A stretch of 32,533 nt of DNA from Diplocarpon mali (Eukaryota > Ascomycota > Leotiomycetes > Helotiales > Drepanopezizaceae), in assembly GCA_024741835.1 (NCBI GenBank), contig JAENRP010000433.1:1-32533 (forward strand). The letters are read 5' to 3'. The translations under genes and the position numbers were made by a program. This document shows, piece by piece, positions 1 to 11,689 of this stretch. The notes below the pieces were generated by a model. That model did not search any database, was not told where the DNA came from, and worked only from the letters and a program-made list of their open reading frames with translations. Positions within the stretch are counted from its first letter, which is position 1; each line of letters opens with the position of its first letter.

Positions 1-1416
1 TTATATAAATCTTATAATTAAATAAAAGATTAATACTTAAGTTAGGTATAAGAAGAACATTTTATAAAAGGAAAGAAATACTAATGATATTCATTTCTAT
101 TATACCTATTGAGTCTATATATAACCTTCTACTACTAACCTTAATAGAGCGCCTTTTTATTTTAGTAAGCGGGCCTTTAAATAGGTAGGGTTTATTAATT
201 ATATATACTATATAATTAGTATTACTATACTAATCGGATTTAAGGATTTTATAAAGATCGGCTTTTAAGACGTAGGCATCTTTATTATAATTATCGTTTA
301 AATTATTAGAAGTGGATTTAGGTTTAGATAACCTACTATTATTATTAAAGGTATCTGCTAAAGTTTTGGCTAAATAGCCTTTTCCTTTGCCTTTCCTTAG
401 TAGTTGCGGCCTTTGGTAAGATAAGGGCAGTTTGCTTTTTAACTTCTGCTTTAATTACTTCTTAATATTAAAGCTAGCAATTATATCGATCAATTGCCTT
501 TTAACTTTACAATTAGTAATATTATAAGCACTATTATAGAAGTAGTATCCCTAATGAGCTTAAGGGCTCGTCCTACGCTCCTTCTTCTTCTTAAGCTTAT
601 CGTTGCCTTATAATGCAGCATTTGCCGATTTAGAGCGTCCTTTGAGGTCTTACTTAATAGTTTAAAGGAGGTCGATCTTCTTATAGATCTTAAGGTTAGG
701 TTAGATGAGAAGAGATTGTTTCGCAATAGCGAACTTAAGAAAGAGGCTATTAAGTAGGAAATTAAAAAGCTGAGTTTCTTTAAAAGTCATAGCTATCCTA
801 GGATCTGCGGCTCTTACTCTCCTCTTTACTTTATATAATATAAATTAGGTAGAGTCTATATTTATATCTATATCCTTGTTATCTTTGTCTTTTTTATACT
901 AAAATGAAGTGATCTACTATAGTAAATATTAAGTATTAAGGGCAGTTGTCTAAGAGTATTTTACTTTTAAAGTATCCTATCTTATCTTTGTATTATTATA
1001 AACTTAAATAAAATCTCTATCTTTATTACTTAAACCTTTATTAATCTTAAGCTTATATTTAGCTAAGGCTAGCCTATACTCCTTCTCCTTTTCTACATTT
1101 AAAATTTGCCTTTAGGAATCTCAGTTATTATCTATTAAGGCTTTTAAGCTAAGCTTATTTAATATATCTGGCAAATCTTTAGCAGTTATATTAACTATTA
1201 AAGTAAAAGTGGACGAATCGGTAGAAGGAGTATAAGGGGCTATTCTTGCGTATTTAATAAGTGTCTTTTAAATCGCTATTTCGATGCCTTTGCTCTTAAA
1301 GTAAAGCTCTAAATTGTCGAACTATCGTTGCCAGTTCTTTTAAGAGAGTTAGAGGTCTTTAGGCCTAGTATTTCAATCGGAATCGGAAGCTATTGCCGTT
1401 TCGAATAGAATTGCAT
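1..1416 (-). pseudogene. Gag and protease start of copia element X, left copy (degraded, partial)
   Basis: The minus-strand frame reads as a copia Gag followed by the start of protease. Near the N-terminus is the Gag-like stretch FDDLELYFKSKGIE, seen by combining both copies. Further on is a zinc-knuckle region whose first cysteines read as Tyr (about 505-560), and the protease begins near the left edge. In-frame stops are TAA/TAG at likely Gln/Trp positions, as expected from RIP. This copy keeps the gag frame through about 1225, where the right copy has lost one base. A start codon at 1416-1414 is possible, but the coding frame around it shifts between the two copies, so the start is uncertain. 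The product would be the particle protein and processing protease; it cannot be made from this copy. Confidence 0.75.
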
Positions 1417-1553
1417 TTAAAATCAAATAAATTAAATAGTTAAGGGCACTCCTCTTATTGAAAAGTTGAAATGATTAAATAGCAGGTATTATAGAAGTAT
1501 TAAATAGGGAAGAAGTCCTCTTATCAAAAAGGGTTTTTTAGGCTATAACGCAG

Positions 1554-1684
1554 GGAATTATACCTCTTACGAAATATAGTAAAGCAAGGAATCATACCTC
1601 TTATAGTACCAAAGGGGTTATAGAGTAAGGAATCACACCTTTTGCAATACAGGTTAGCTAAATAGGGAATCATACCTCTTATTC
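1554..1684 (-). repeat. Short repeats in the copia X leader, left copy
   Basis: Four imperfect copies of a 17-bp unit read ATAAGAGGTATGATTCC on the minus strand, at about 1668-1684, 1629-1645, 1588-1604 and 1554-1570. They lie between the primer-binding site and gag. The core ATAAGAGG recurs twice more nearer gag. The first unit, followed by CTATTTAGC, is the empty version of the Gypsy-2 insertion site at 23477. Confidence 0.8.
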
Positions 1685-1789
1685 GCCGATTGCTCGCCTC
1701 TTACTATAAGTCTTATTCAACTTCCTACTAATAGTTGTAGCGCAAGTGCTTTCTAAGGGAAGTTAATAATCTATTATCAGTCTATCTAA

Positions 1790-1800
1790 GGCTTATAACC
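1790..1800 (-). other. Primer-binding site of copia X, left copy (half-tRNA-iMet type)
   Basis: Directly inside the LTR the minus strand reads GGTTATAAGCC. If the TA reflects RIP of TG, the original GGTTATGAGCC is complementary to the anticodon stem-loop of initiator tRNA-Met (GGCTCATAACC), the site used by copia elements primed from a cleaved tRNA-iMet. The right copy has the same bases in the same place. Confidence 0.6.
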
Positions 1801-1995
1801 TATTAAGCTTAAGTAAGTCGGCGCAGTAGGTATAGGAAACTTCTAAAGGTTAATAGTCGATATATTAGTAAGAGTTGGGGAAGGAAGGTTACCCCTTTCT
1901 TACCTATAGCTATATACGTATCAATATCCTACTGACTAAGCAGTAGGGTCATATGATAATACATCAGAGTGATAGCTATATCACCTATCTTAATA
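1801..1995 (-). repeat. 5' LTR of copia X, left copy (195 bp)
   Basis: Read on the minus strand the LTR starts TATTAAG (RIP-altered TGTTAAG) and ends CTTAATA (from CTTAACA), giving the expected inverted ends. The copy at 23147-23341 has the same 195-bp length and ends. A CATATG palindrome lies at 1950-1955. Confidence 0.8.
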
Positions 1996-2089
1996 TATTA
2001 TAGAGAAAATAAAAAGGTATAAAAGTTATACTATCTATAGGGTAGAAGTAATAAAGATATATCTCTACTTCTTATCTTATAATAAAGAG

Positions 2090-4030
2090 GAATATACTTA
2101 TAAAAGCACTATTATTAATAGTAAAATTGTCAGTTAGGAAGCGGCATCTAAAGGGCTTAGGTATTACAATTGACCCTTCTTCCTCTATTTCCTCTTACTA
2201 TTTATTACTTAATAATATTAATAAAAAGGAATTATTCCATTTAATCAGCTCTAATACTTTTAAAGCTTTAGGATCAGCCTTGAATTTTATAGCACTTAAA
2301 GATACTTCTATTATTAATAGGTTGGATTTGCGTATCCTAAAAGAGATAAAGAATTGATTATTAAAGTAGATTAGAAAAAGATCAATATCTTCTATTATAT
2401 AAAGAAGTTTAAGGTATTTAATAGTTTTATTAATATCAAATCCTTTATAATTAAGATTATAGTAAACCGAAAGAGAGCGAATATAAAGGTTGCAAAGTCT
2501 TCTTCCTTCGATTCCTACACTAAGAAGATACTATCGAAAGTAAGTTTTTATTATAAAGGATACCTAAATATTATATTATTCTTTAAGCTTAAGGTTAAGA
2601 ATAACCGATTAAGGCATATTACTACAATTACAAATGTCCTAATCAATAGATTCCTCTTTGCGTTCTCTTTCTTATAAGATAAAATAGTCTCGCTCGGCAT
2701 CCGAGAGACTAAGTTCTTGACTTTTATAATTATTAAAGAATCAAATAATATCTATAGAGGCAAACTTATCTAAGATAAGCTATTGAATCTATTTAACAGC
2801 TCTTCTAATTATCTTTAAAGTAGTAGGAATAGGGTCTTCCCTTATATTATTGTTTTTAAAGCAGTTATATATAAATATAAAGAAGTTAAGAACTAGCTCT
2901 TTTAAGTTATTAAAGAAGGAGTTTAAATAGGCGCGCAATCCTTTAATTTCAAATTGCAAATTAACTAAGGTAGCTATCGAACGATCTATCCTTTTTAAAG
3001 GTTAAGCTAAAATTAGTCATTTAATTAAAGGAGAGTCCTTTAAAGATTTTGAAAATTCTAAAAAGGCTGCGCTAAGCGTTTAGGCAGTTTATTCAATAGC
3101 AGTTTCTAGAATCATTTTAGCAAGAGGTAAGTTAAGTCTAGTTTTAAAATTCTCATTTCTAACTCTTAATTTAGGACTGTAAGTTAAATCATATAATTTA
3201 ATATTTATTATATCTTTAGGTTAAAAAGCGAATTTTAAAGCAGGCTTAACTATAAATAACCAATTCCCTTTTTTATTATTAAAGAAATCTCATTTAAACC
3301 CTAATATAAGAGTTTAGTTCTCTTTTAAAATAAGTAAACTATAAGTAGAAGCGCAGAGCCTTAGCATATTAATAATAGTACTATTAAGTAAGGTAATATC
3401 TATAGCTTAATTTGATCTTTTTATAGCCCTATCAGCTGCTATAAGTATTATATTAAATAAGCTTATAAATCTGCAATTGCGAATTCGATTGCCTTAGAAT
3501 TTTGCTACTCCTTCTTAAATAATAAAGAAATTAAGAATCTGAATAGCTTTGGCTATAGGAGTATTTTCCTTAAGAATTTTTAATAATACTCGCCTTCTAT
3601 TATTAGAATCAATATTTATTAGAAAGCGCGAACAAAATAGGAGTCCTCTCTTATTAATAGCTAAATTATCCAATTATTAAATAGATTCTTCCCTTTTATC
3701 TTAGTCTGTTTTGAAAGTATCAGCCAAGGTTATGTATTAATCTGCATCAGCTAAGAATTCCTCTCTAAAGATTCCTTTTAATCTTAATTCTTTAATTAGG
3801 AAGTTATCAAATTAGAGAATTCCAAAGGCTACTTAGGTTGAAAGGTTATTAATAATATTCATATAAGCTAAAAGGAGTTTTTATTGCTCTATATCTCCTA
3901 AGGCTATATAGGTCGATTTGAAGCTCTTTAATAATACAATAGCTCTGCCGTCTTAAGAGAAGTTTATAACTAGTGCTTATTTATCCCCTATCGCAGTAGA
4001 TAAAACCATTTATAAGTTCTTTAAAGGCAT
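2090..4030 (-). pseudogene. C-terminal extension or extra ORF of Gypsy-1, unknown function
   Basis: A minus-strand frame of about 640 codons downstream of integrase. An ATG sits at 4030-4028 (MPLKNL), and the register can be followed line by line from about 4620 (integrase C-terminus) down to 2090; between 2590 and 2190 there are about 130 codons without a stop. Other stops are nearly all TAA or TAG. The stretch 4330-4031 in the same register looks non-coding, so this may be a separate ORF after gag-pol rather than a fusion. It contains one copy of the T-x-x-P-x-L-R-V motif at 3158-3184. I do not recognise a domain; no signal peptide or clear membrane anchor survives, so env-like is a guess only. 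The plus-strand ORF at 2127-2357 is its shadow. Confidence 0.5.
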
Positions 4031-4419
4031 ATTGCTTATAAAAGATAGGGAGTATAAATAAGAGAGTTCAATAGGGTATAAGAATTAAAAGGGCATATAA
4101 GTTGCAATAGGTTTGCTATATATATATTAAGGAAATCGGACTTTTTATTTATTATTTAAGGAAAGTAATAGGAATACTATAATTAAAGGCTAATATTAAG
4201 AATATAAAATAAGTTAAAGTAGGTAAGAATTTAAGATAATCCTAAAAGATCTATATCTTAAATAATAAAGGAGGCGTCCTTACTAAAAATATAAAAATAA
4301 GAATTAGAGAAAGGTAAGACAATTGATAGGCTAGGAAATCGTTTAGTATTCCTATTTACATTCTTTAGATATTTTAAGAATAATAACTTAAGGTTGCGAT
4401 TAGTTAAGTATTTTAATAT

Positions 4420-5650
4420 TCTTTACTCGCAGGACCGGCTTATAGGTTAAGTTAGAAAAATCTTAGTCTTTATCTAAAGGTTTAAAATTGCTTATATTGC
4501 TATTAGTTCTTATAAAAGATTCGGAGGTTATATCAATTTCTAATTTGTCTTTTAAAGGGAATAAGGTCTAGTCGCATTAGTAAAAGTGCTTTAGTCGGTT
4601 GGCTGCAAAGGTTCCTTTAATATTAACTTTATTAAATTCTTAAAGAGAATAGTATCCTTTTTCTTTCTATTTAGATTTAACTTTAAATAGGCCAAGCTAT
4701 CGATAGTTAAGTTTAGTATCTATTAATATATTAATGCTTTTTATAATATTATAGACTAAGATAAGATTATCTTTTTAAATAAAGTGCGTTTTAAGTACTT
4801 TAAAAGCAGCCTATGCTTCTTTAGCTTTTTCCTTATATTATTTCTTTTGCAAAATGATTTCCTTTATATCTATATCTTAAAGCTTAAGTTATTAGCATCT
4901 TATTACTAGCAAATCGGAACGGTTCTGAATTTGACTATAGTTAAATAATCTTTAAATAAGCTATTAGGATTTAAAAGGGAGCTATGCCTCTTTACTATAG
5001 ATAAGGAAAAATAGTATAACTTTAATTGGGTTATAAATTGTCATTTAATAAGCAAAGAGTATTCTATAAAAGTATTTTATCTAATTCTTAAATCCTTTAT
5101 AAGTAACTTTAGATAGCCTATTAAGAATATCGCAATATCCTTGCTCTACTATTCTATTAGCTTTCGAATTATATATTGAGATTTGAACCTATTTAATATT
5201 ATATTTTTATAAAAAAGCTTTAACTACTCCTTTATTTTTAAGGCCTTTATCAATAGTTAGTTTGCTAAAAAGTCTATAGCGATAGACTATATCTTCTTAA
5301 AGGAACTTTGCAATAGATTCAAAGTTAGCAGATTTTAAAGGTCGTCCTTTAGGCCATCCTAATAGGTCTTCCTTTGTTAAAATAAAATATATAATCCCAT
5401 TTTCGGTTATTAATACTTATATAATATTAAGATTGACTTTATAGAAAAGGCCTAATGGCCAAGTTAGGAATAGGGGATTCTCTTTATAATTAGGTTTTCA
5501 TTTCTAATAAGGGATACAACTTTTTATAAAAGCTTTATAGTCTTTAAAAGAACCCTTTTAAAAGAATTTTCTTAAGAGTCGGTAGTAAGTGGACTTAGCT
5601 CCTTAATGGCCAGTCTCCTTATAAACATCTTAAATAGCCTTAGCTTGCAG
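4420..5650 (-). pseudogene. Integrase of Gypsy-1 (degraded)
   Basis: The minus strand reads as a Ty3/gypsy integrase. A zinc-binding N-terminal part lies around 5650-5480 (GH followed by AKSTYYRLLRKFF), then a core with GRPLKSANF near 5345 and IDKG-LKN near 5260 (the second catalytic Asp kept). A stretch reading SKANRIVEQGY near 5170 holds the catalytic Glu. The first catalytic Asp appears as Asn. A C-terminal part reads LGLFKVKSK near 4685 and NRLKHFY near 4600. The core changes reading frame near 5220, so at least one indel is present besides RIP stops. It would insert the cDNA into the host genome. The motif copy TYKPVLRVK (4421-4447) closes the domain. Confidence 0.75.
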
Positions 5651-5859
5651 TTTATTATTATCTAAATAGAGCTATATAAGAAATGAATTATTATTCCTTT
5701 TAAATAATCGTCTTCCTTTTATTAGATAAATTAAAGCTTTAGCTTTGAATTTCTAAAAATCCTTAAAAGCAATTGTCTTTAATTATCTAAGCGTAATTAA
5801 AAATTTCGCAATTTCTTTAAAGTTACCTAAGTAGTTAGGTAATAAAATTCTCTTATTTA

Positions 5860-7450
5860 ACTCGCAGGCTAGGACTAAGAGTCGAGTCCCTTTAAGGCGA
5901 TATATTAATAGATAACCAACTTTATTCTCTACTTACTTATTAATATCTATTTCATCTTCTTTAATCAAATCAAAAGGGTAAAGGCGAGTTCTTCTTAAAA
6001 GGCCGTTGGCAGCGGTATTTTTCATCCTTAGAATATATTTGACTTCAAAGTCTATTAGTCTTATTTAAGCAATCCATTTTATTAGCAAGGCTCTTAATAA
6101 GTCGCTTATAGCTTTATTCAATTATTCTATTAGCACTTTAATATCAGTTTCAAAGATAAAGTAAGTGCTATAAAGGTCGCTTCTCATCTTTTTCATTACC
6201 TTTAAAGCGCTTTTGCATTCCCGCTTAATAGTATTATACTTTATCTCTACTAGATTCAAAAGACCACTTTTAAAGCGAGCTAAATATCTTTTCTATTAGC
6301 TATTAGCTTATTAAAGGATAGTACCCTATCTAATTAAACTTATGTTAACTATTAGTATAATTGGCCTAGCGTCGGCTTTATAATCTATTTTAATTAGATA
6401 TAGCACTTTAAGCAACGCTTACTTCAATTGTTTTATAACCTCTATTTAAGGTTCCTCTTACTAAAACTCAGCCCCTTTTTAAAATAAGGCGTAAATTAGT
6501 ATTGCCTTTTTAGCAAAATCCTTAATCTAAATGCGATAGTATACTATAACGCTAATAAACGCGCAAGCTTCTGCTATATTATTATACCTCTTCCATTTGT
6601 CGATTTTAAGTACTTTAGCCCTTTAAGGACTTCGGCTATTAGAATTAGTAATAAAACCAATAATTTCCATTAATAGAAGATAGTATTATAACTTTAGACT
6701 AACTATTGCTCTTGCCCTTTTAAATTATATAAGCACTTAATCTAAGTTCTAAATATATTCTATTATAAATCATTATATATTAAGAAGAACTTCTTTATAA
6801 TTATAGAATAATCTTAATCCTTTTACTCTTATATTATTTATATAAGAGAGCGCAATATTAGGTATACAATCTACTAATATCTTATAGATTACTTAAACAA
6901 ATTGAGCAATCGAATTTATAGCCTCTTAAGGTAATCTTATTATCTAAAGTAGCTTAAGAGGGGTTTAAATTGCTATTATATCTCTCGATTTAATATTAAG
7001 AATAAATTAGTTATATTTAAAGAAGAAGTTAATAAAAGAGCTGCAAGTTAATCCTACGAATTTATTTAAAAACTCATCTATATTTAAAGGAACGTTAGCA
7101 TCCTTAATAGTTACTCAGTTCATCTCTACTACTACTATTATTAATCTGTAAGTTCCTTTCTCTTTCTTAGCAACTAAGAACCATTTATTCCTATAAGGGC
7201 TATTACAAAACTCGAGAATACCTTGCTTTAGCCTATCCTTTAATATTTCGATTACCTTTTCTTAAAGAGCTTTAAAGACCTTGAATGTTTTCTCTTACTA
7301 AGCTTTATAAGGTATTATCTTAATCTTAATATAAGGTATAACCTCTTCTCGAATCTAGCTAAGTTCTATTTAATCAAAAGCTAAGGCGTCCTCTCGATTT
7401 ATTAAGGTTTTATAAAGTAGTTTGCATTCTTATTCTATTAAATCATCTCC
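5860..7450 (-). pseudogene. Reverse transcriptase and RNase H of Gypsy-1 (degraded)
   Basis: From about 7260 leftward the minus strand reads KQGILEFCNSPYRNKWFLV and KGTYRLI, the start of a Ty3/gypsy RT. The YxDD box appears as YINNI near 6830, both aspartates changed to Asn (GAY to AAY). RNase H follows, and its end VKYI-x-R-x-K-N-TAANGLLRR near 6030 is the usual close before the integrase linker. RT and the flanking linkers at about 7850 and 5880 share one register. The motif copy at 5856-5882 in the RNase H-integrase linker is out of phase with that register. Confidence 0.8.
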
Positions 7451-8159
7451 AATTTTTAGTATATCGAAACGTTCTTTTATTAGCTAATATCTAATAGGTT
7501 TATTAGAAAATCTACCTATAATAAACTTATCGAATTTGCTACTTAGCTTTAAAGGTCGAAGCTTCTTATCTTATTTAAACTAATTATCTAATCCTTTAAA
7601 CTTTAAGCTATTAGAGATTCCCTAATCTACCGGTTATACTTTATTAGCCTTACTTTTATATATAGTTTAAATATTAGCTAGTACTATACTTCTCTACTTC
7701 TTTCCTTTTTTATTAAATCCTATAAAACGGTTCGAATTTTCCTTTTTAAAAACAAATAAAAGATTTTCTAAATTGTTAATTTAAAGTATATAAATAGAAA
7801 TATTATTAGTAATTTTATTATTTTTCACTCGTAGGTCTAGCCTATAAGTGGTTTTTAGGTTTTTTAAAATAATTAGTAAATTATTAAAATTTATAAAACG
7901 AACTCTCTTCTTTACCTTATTTTTCTTTTTTCTTAATTATTAAGCTAATAAAACGCTAATTATACCAATTTTCAAAATTCTAGATTTGACTTTTAATCTA
8001 AAACCGCAAGTTAAATTGCTATTATTTAAAATCGGCAAACTCACCTTTCTTTTACTATAACTCTTCGCTAAGTGCCTTCTTTTACTAGCATTAAGCCTAG
8101 CCCTTATACTAACTAATCGTTTCTTAAAACCTTATTTTAAAATTCAGCTATATCTCTTG

Positions 8160-8520
8160 CGATAACTATTTATCCTTTTAAAGATTGATTTATATTTTAA
8201 AGACTAGCTTTTATAAGACTATCTTTAAAATAGTTAAATATTAGCTGAGATTTTAAAATAAAGGGCATTCTTAAAAGAATATCATTTAAAGAATTCTCTA
8301 TTATTAAAAAGTTAGTATAATTAACAATTCCTTTGACTTTAACCTTTACGTTTTTCACCTATCTATTAAAATTGTATTTTAATCTAAAGACAGTCGAATA
8401 AATAAGGAGTCGATCGCTAACGATTATCAATTAAGCTATTTCCGCCACTTTTCTAATTATTATATTAACTTTTAAACTACAATCGATCAAAGCCTTTACT
8501 TTAACTAATTCTTCTATTAA
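8160..8520 (-). pseudogene. Retropepsin-type protease of Gypsy-1 (degraded)
   Basis: The minus strand reads VKALIDCSLKVNIIIRKVAEIA, matching the ALIDSG start of a gypsy aspartic protease with the catalytic Asp kept. SNDILLRMPFILKSQL follows about 70 codons later, matching the conserved (D)ILLGMPF flap-end strand. It is in the gag register; RT is in another register, equivalent to a -1 change somewhere between about 8150 and 8040. It would cut the polyprotein. Confidence 0.7.
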
Positions 8521-9349
8521 ATAAATAATAATAAGGCTTTTTATTATAACTATTAAACAATTTCAATTGATATTCTAAGATATTAAAATTATTATTATAA
8601 TATTATAATACCTTTAAGTTCCTTTATCTTTTGCAATTTAAAGACATTTAATTAAAGCTAAGTACTTCTTAAAGTTCTTTTATATTACAATTTCCATTTC
8701 CTTATTATTGTTCAAATCTTTAAAGGCAATTAGGATATACTTTCCTAGCACTTTATTAAAGCGTCTAATTAAACTAAATAAGTCTTTAAATGTAAGGTTA
8801 ATTTGCTAGGCTATAATATTCTCTATAGCTTTCTCTATTACAATTGAACTAGCGTATTTATTAACGAATTTTTCCTATTTTAATATCTATCTCTTTCGCT
8901 TAAGGTTAAGGGTCCGCGTAATAACTTTAACTTTTTAATCTTTAAGCTTAGAGCTATCTTTATCTATTATATCTCTAATCAATTCGTCTACTATATCAGC
9001 TTTATCCTCGTCTACTATAGTTCCAGATTATTAGATATCTTTTAGCATTTAGACTCTATATTAAGATTCCTAAGTTATATATATTAATTTCTAGACTTTA
9101 GCTGGTTTTATTAGTATTAAGGGAGTAGTAGATCTAGAAGAACACTGAGTATTCTAAGGGTTTCTAAATATAGAAGCAGTATTAATATTAGCAGATATAT
9201 TATTATTAACCCATCTTAAGATAAAGATGCCTCTAACTTCTATAGCTATTTAATTAAAAGCTAGGTCTTTAAGAACTCCCTTAAGTAGGTTGCTAATTAG
9301 ACCTATATATATATAAGTTGGAATTTTAGTATTTATATTTATAATACGC

Positions 9350-10990
9350 TATTATTCAATCAAATTCTCATTCTATTTTATACTATATATTATCATTCGA
9401 ATAGTTTATAACTATAAGCGATTCTAGTGCTTTTTAATAAGGATAGCTTTTAGCCTAGGTTCTCTAATATAAAGCATCCTATACTTATTAATATATATAA
9501 CCCTAGTATTAATAAAACAATAGAAAAGAGGGCAATTATTACGATACTTATATAAAGTGCAATTGGGTTTTTTATTATTGCAAAAGTTATAAGTTAATTG
9601 TCTTCTATTACTATTCCCTTAGTACCCTATAGTATTAATATTAGCAAAGTGCTAATTAGGATTAATTTCTCCTTCTTTAATCAACTATTAAGTTCTTATA
9701 TTAGCTGGTTATTTCAAATGATAAGAAGCAGGAGTCTGGTAATAGGAACTACTATATTAGCTTATAGTAGCCGAGTTTTGCCTATTATTAAATTAGGAAA
9801 TATGCTATTTTTCCTATAAGAGATTATTAATCTTAGTTTTTAAGCTTTAAATTCGGAGTTCTGTAAATTAGGTCTTAAGTTCCTTAATTCTAGGGTTGGA
9901 TCCTACTCTTAAGTTAGGACTGCAAGTGAAAGGTATAACTACTAGGTTCTTCTTTACCTCCTTTATAACTTCTAAAGCCTTTAAGTATTCTTAGACCAGG
10001 CTCTTAAGGTCTTTAGTATAAGAAGGAATAAGGGCTTTTTCCTACTCTATAATATTAATAGTTCTTTTACTAAGATCTGATTTTAAAGCAAAGGCTAAGA
10101 ATTCCTTAAATAAGGCAAAGGTTATAAAGTCTTACTTATCGATCTTAAAATACTTAATAATCTTATTTTAAAGGCCAGTAGGTAATCTAAGTAAGAAAAG
10201 GCAGCCTCTTTCAACTTCATTAAGTATTTTCTAGCTAATTAAGGTATTCGATATATAAGTAAAAGTCTAATAATAGTTCTTAAGTTCCTTAAGAGTATAA
10301 GTGATTAGAATAAATTCCTTTAAGAAAGCTAAGGTATTGCAAATCTGCTATCTATCAAATTCGCAGAATTCAGATTTAAAGGCCTTAATAAGGAGTTCTT
10401 ATAAACTATAAGTTTTCCATTTAAAGAGGGACTTAATAATATCCTTACTTATATAATTATAGTAGTAAGGAAGTTGAGAAATCATATCCTCTTATATAAT
10501 ACTAAAATCGTAATAAGTTTCCTTATATTACTTAAGGAAATCAGTAATATTAGCGCTTATAAAGTAAGAAGCGCTAAAGGAATTAAGGAAGGGAAAGTGA
10601 CTAGTAATAGCCCTAAATATAGCTATTATCGTTTTATACTAACCGTCTAAGTTAATAGAATCCATAAGGGGCAAAGGAGAAGCTTTAATATTATAAGATT
10701 AATTACTAAAAGGAGTACTTTAAAATTCAAAAGGGCTTAAAGAACATTTAGAATCTGAGTCAATCTTAAAGTAATTAAGACGAGTTTAAAAAGATTCAGA
10801 TAAAGGGTTAATAAAAAGTTTAAAATTATTATTATTATTAGTATTTTTAAATATTAATATTAAAAAAGTAAGTAGTAGTCCTAAGTTATTTAAAGACGTC
10901 TTTTTATCCTCCTACTTATAGGCTAGGCCTAGGAGTAGAATTCCGGATTCTGCTAAAAGTTTAATCTAAGTTTGCTAAGAGATTCTAAGT
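9350..10990 (-). pseudogene. Gag of Gypsy-1 (degraded)
   Basis: A minus-strand frame in the same register as the protease. It contains capsid-like text such as LFKQKTYSLQELLIKAF (about 10420-10370), LKELKNYYQTFTYISNTLI (about 10290-10235) and RLPTGLQNKIIKYFKIDK (about 10190-10135), typical of the helical Gag of fungal gypsy elements. A Cys-containing, knuckle-like part reads CNNKKPNC near 9570. An ATG lies at 10665-10663, but the frame stays open further up to about 10990, so the start is uncertain. Motif copies sit at 9901-9927 (TCSPNLRVG, in phase, after the capsid) and 10910-10936 (out of phase, at the upstream edge). Between 9350 and 8520 the frame continues as poorly conserved linker. 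Confidence 0.65.
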
Positions 10991-11689
10991 GGGTATTAAA
11001 TAGCTAATAGGAGCGTTATAACTAATCGCAATAAGATAAGGTTTACTTAATTAAGGACTAATTTCTAAGATAAGGTTTATATCTAAGATTCTTCTTAGCC
11101 TTTAAGCCAATTCCTATTAGTCCTTAGAATAAAGGGGTCTTTAGAGACGATTCTAAGGCAATTTTTAGAGTTCTATCAAGCCGAGGCAGCTGAATTATCG
11201 GATTCGGATTTCTAAAGATTCTAAAGAGGCACTTTTAGTTAGAGTTTGCGCTTAATATTACTTAAGTACTTAAAACCACTGCTATTTAAGATTGCTATTA
11301 TAAGGTTTACTAAACTTTTTATACTAAAAAGCCGAAAATTCCGAAAATCTCAAAGTTAAGGAAGAAAATAGGGGTTTTCGAAGCAGAGCTAAAAAGGGAA
11401 AATCTAAGGTTATTAATAGTTGCTAAACGAAAATCAATAGTTTTAAGTAACTAAGCGATTAAAGATAAGGGTTTTAAAGTCGATTAAAATGCTATAAGTA
11501 TTTCAAAGACGTATTCTTCAAAAGGCCGGTCTCTTATCTGCAAATTAAAAGATCGATAAGGTTATATAAGGATAGAAATCTTAAGAAATCAGTCCCTATA
11601 TAAGTCACTAATATAAAATAGATTAGAGATAATATAAGAATAGGCTTAAGGGAAGACTTAAAAACAAAAGGAGGAAGCACTATAAGCAG

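Larger units (their letters stand above)
1..1995 (-). mobile_element. Ty1/copia retrotransposon X, left copy (5' part, truncated by window edge)
   Basis: This is the 5' part of a copia-type element read on the minus strand: LTR (1801-1995), primer-binding site, repeat-bearing leader (about 1417-1789), then gag and protease. It is the reverse complement of the right copy, matching 23147-23476 plus 30004 to about 31670, so both copies support each other. It abuts the C-terminal extension of Gypsy-1 at 1995/1996; the five bases TATTA after the LTR are the expected target duplication, but the other end lies outside the window. It keeps the uninterrupted version of the site where Gypsy-2 entered the right copy. 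Confidence 0.85.
3158..10936 (-). repeat. Seven dispersed 27-bp copies of the T-x-x-P-x-L-R-V motif in Gypsy-1
   Basis: Copies lie at 3158-3184 (TYSPKLRVR), 4421-4447 (TYKPVLRVK), 5856-5882 (TLSPSLRVK in its own phase), 7823-7849 (TYRLDLRVK), 7985-8011 (TCGFRLKVK), 9901-9927 (TCSPNLRVG) and 10910-10936 (TPRPSL-stop-VG in its own phase). All are on the element's sense strand. Five are in phase with the surrounding frame; 5856 is out of phase and 10910 is out of phase or in the leader. They mark the capsid end, the protease-RT linker (two), the RNase H-integrase linker, the integrase end and the middle of the extra ORF. Confidence 0.65.

Noticed and set aside
490..726. Minus-strand ORF of 78 codons
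   Set aside because: It lies inside the degraded gag of copia X and is out of the gag register confirmed by the right copy.
1554..1684. Possible CRISPR-like array
   Set aside because: Units are short, imperfect, few and part of a retroelement leader; the sequence is fungal in character.
2127..2357. Plus-strand ORF of 76 codons, extendable to about 3000 with a shift
   Set aside because: It overlaps the minus-strand extra ORF of Gypsy-1, whose register continues from integrase and has longer stop-free runs here. Both strands read fairly open, so some doubt remains.
5580..5610. CTTAAGAGTC and AGTAAGTGG resembling the 27-bp motif
   Set aside because: It is part of the integrase zinc-domain codons; the similarity is too short.
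8898..8925. Possible eighth Gypsy-1 copy of the 27-bp motif (CTTAAGGTTAAGGGTCC)
   Set aside because: The match needs gaps and is in the antisense orientation, unlike the accepted copies.
9598..9819. Plus-strand ORF of 73 codons
   Set aside because: Antisense to Gypsy-1 gag; no supporting motif.
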